From: Rhodoferax sp.
GTDB lineage: Bacteria; Pseudomonadota; Gammaproteobacteria; Burkholderiales; Burkholderiaceae
DNA: 16,705 nt
Reading direction: 5' to 3'
Assembly: GCA_028292075.1 (NCBI GenBank)
Contig: JAQGNA010000003.1
Location: forward strand, 1-16,705
The position numbers and the translations under genes are program-made. Positions 16,093-16,705 of the stretch are shown here, piece by piece. Each line of letters starts with the position of its first letter. The first letter of the stretch is position 1. Below the pieces are notes generated by a model, which was not told where the DNA came from, did not search any database, and saw nothing but the letters and a program-made list of their open reading frames with translations.

Positions 16093-16705
16093 TCAGAACG
16101 AGGTCCAGTCGTCATCGCCACCGGCGGCCACGGCCTTGCGCGGTGCCTGCGCCAGGGCGGGTGGCCTTGGCTTGAGGGTGGCGGCTGCGCGCTCGACGGA
16201 ACTTGCCGCGCGCGGCGATGTGGCGGGCGCCAGCGCAGGCCTGGCAGCGGCCTTGGGCAAGGGCAAGGACACCGGCTTGCGTGCGGCCGTGAAAGGCACG
16301 GCCTTGCGGGGGGCCACCGGCCTGGGCGCCGAAGTGTTCGGGGCATGGGATGCCGCCGCGCCGCCGGCCAGCCGGAACACCGCCACCGCCTGCACCAGCT
16401 GCTCGGCCTGCACCTGCAGGCTGCCCGCGGCCGCGGCCGATTCCTCCACCAGCGCGGCGTTCTGCTGCGTGGCCTGGTCCATCTGGGTGACCGCCTCGCC
16501 CACCTGCGCCACCCCCTGGCTCTGCTCGGTGCTGGCCGCGCTGATCTCGCCCATGATGTCGGTCACCCGGCGGATGGAGCTGACCACCTCGCTCATCGTG
16601 CTGCCGGCCTGGTCGACCAGCTGCGTGCCCTGCTCGACCCGGCCCACGCTGTCGGAAATGAGCAGCTTGATCTCCTTGGCCGCGTCGGCGCTGCGCTGGG
16701 CCAGG
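16093..16705 (-). CDS. Methyl-accepting chemotaxis protein, C-terminal part only
   Basis: The last 203 residues of a second chemoreceptor; the N-terminus lies beyond the right edge. It opens in the signalling domain just past the hairpin tip ([16 protein letters not shown]), continues through the second adaptation helix ([20 protein letters not shown], then [19 protein letters not shown]) and ends with VFRLAGG. After that comes a linker of about 80 residues rich in Ala, Pro, Arg and Lys and the acidic tail GGDDDWTSF. The final DWTSF fits the xWxxF type of C-terminal pentapeptide that tethers CheR or CheB in enteric receptors (NWETF). It lies upstream of cheV on the same strand. The sensor domain and ligand cannot be seen. 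Confidence 0.95.
   Translation of the reverse strand, partial: LAQRSADAAKEIKLLISDSVGRVEQGTQLVDQAGSTMSEVVSSIRRVTDIMGEISAASTEQSQGVAQVGEAVTQMDQATQQNAALVEESAAAAGSLQVQAEQLVQAVAVFRLAGGAAASHAPNTSAPRPVAPRKAVPFTAARKPVSLPLPKAAARPALAPATSPRAASSVERAAATLKPRPPALAQAPRKAVAAGGDDDWTSF

Overview
The window looks like a chromosomal segment of a GC-rich betaproteobacterium, most likely of the family Comamonadaceae (Variovorax/Acidovorax-like). The evidence is the protein style, the gltI-gltJ-gltK-gltL order, the ATM1-type exporter, and the intergenic repeats whose spurious translation reads PFVLSLSKH. The genus is inferred, not proven. No phage, transposase, CRISPR, rRNA or tRNA gene was seen. Most genes lie on the minus strand; only a YciA-type thioesterase and a small membrane protein lie on the plus strand.

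Layout from left to right: (1) a methyl-accepting chemotaxis protein cut by the left edge; (2) the gltIJKL glutamate/aspartate ABC importer, with an intrinsic terminator between gltI and gltJ and another after gltL; (3) an orphan GltI-like binding protein placed 4 nt behind dctA, the C4-dicarboxylate symporter; (4) aspA, aspartate ammonia-lyase; (5) a LysR regulator preceded by a 2-hydroxyacid dehydrogenase; (6) a 404-bp gene-free region holding four copies of a dispersed palindromic repeat; (7) an ATM1-like ABC exporter divergent from a YciA-like acyl-CoA thioesterase; (8) a small unknown membrane protein convergent with an MtfA-like zinc peptidase; (9) cheV; (10) the C-terminal part of a second chemotaxis receptor ending in a WxxF pentapeptide.

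Functionally, about 1.6-8.7 kb forms a coherent acidic amino acid/C4-dicarboxylate module. GltIJKL imports glutamate and aspartate, AspA converts aspartate to fumarate plus ammonia, and DctA moves fumarate, malate, succinate or aspartate. The gaps in front of gltI and of dctA each hold a sigma-54-like element (GG-N10-GC, 9 of 12 consensus bases each), which suggests shared RpoN control. This is the most testable regulatory observation here. Chemotaxis genes flank the window on both sides. I do not see a clearly new biological system. The items most worth a second look are the orphan binding protein coupled to dctA, the paired sigma-54-like sites, the duplicated terminator tail between gltI and gltJ, and the nested repeat block.
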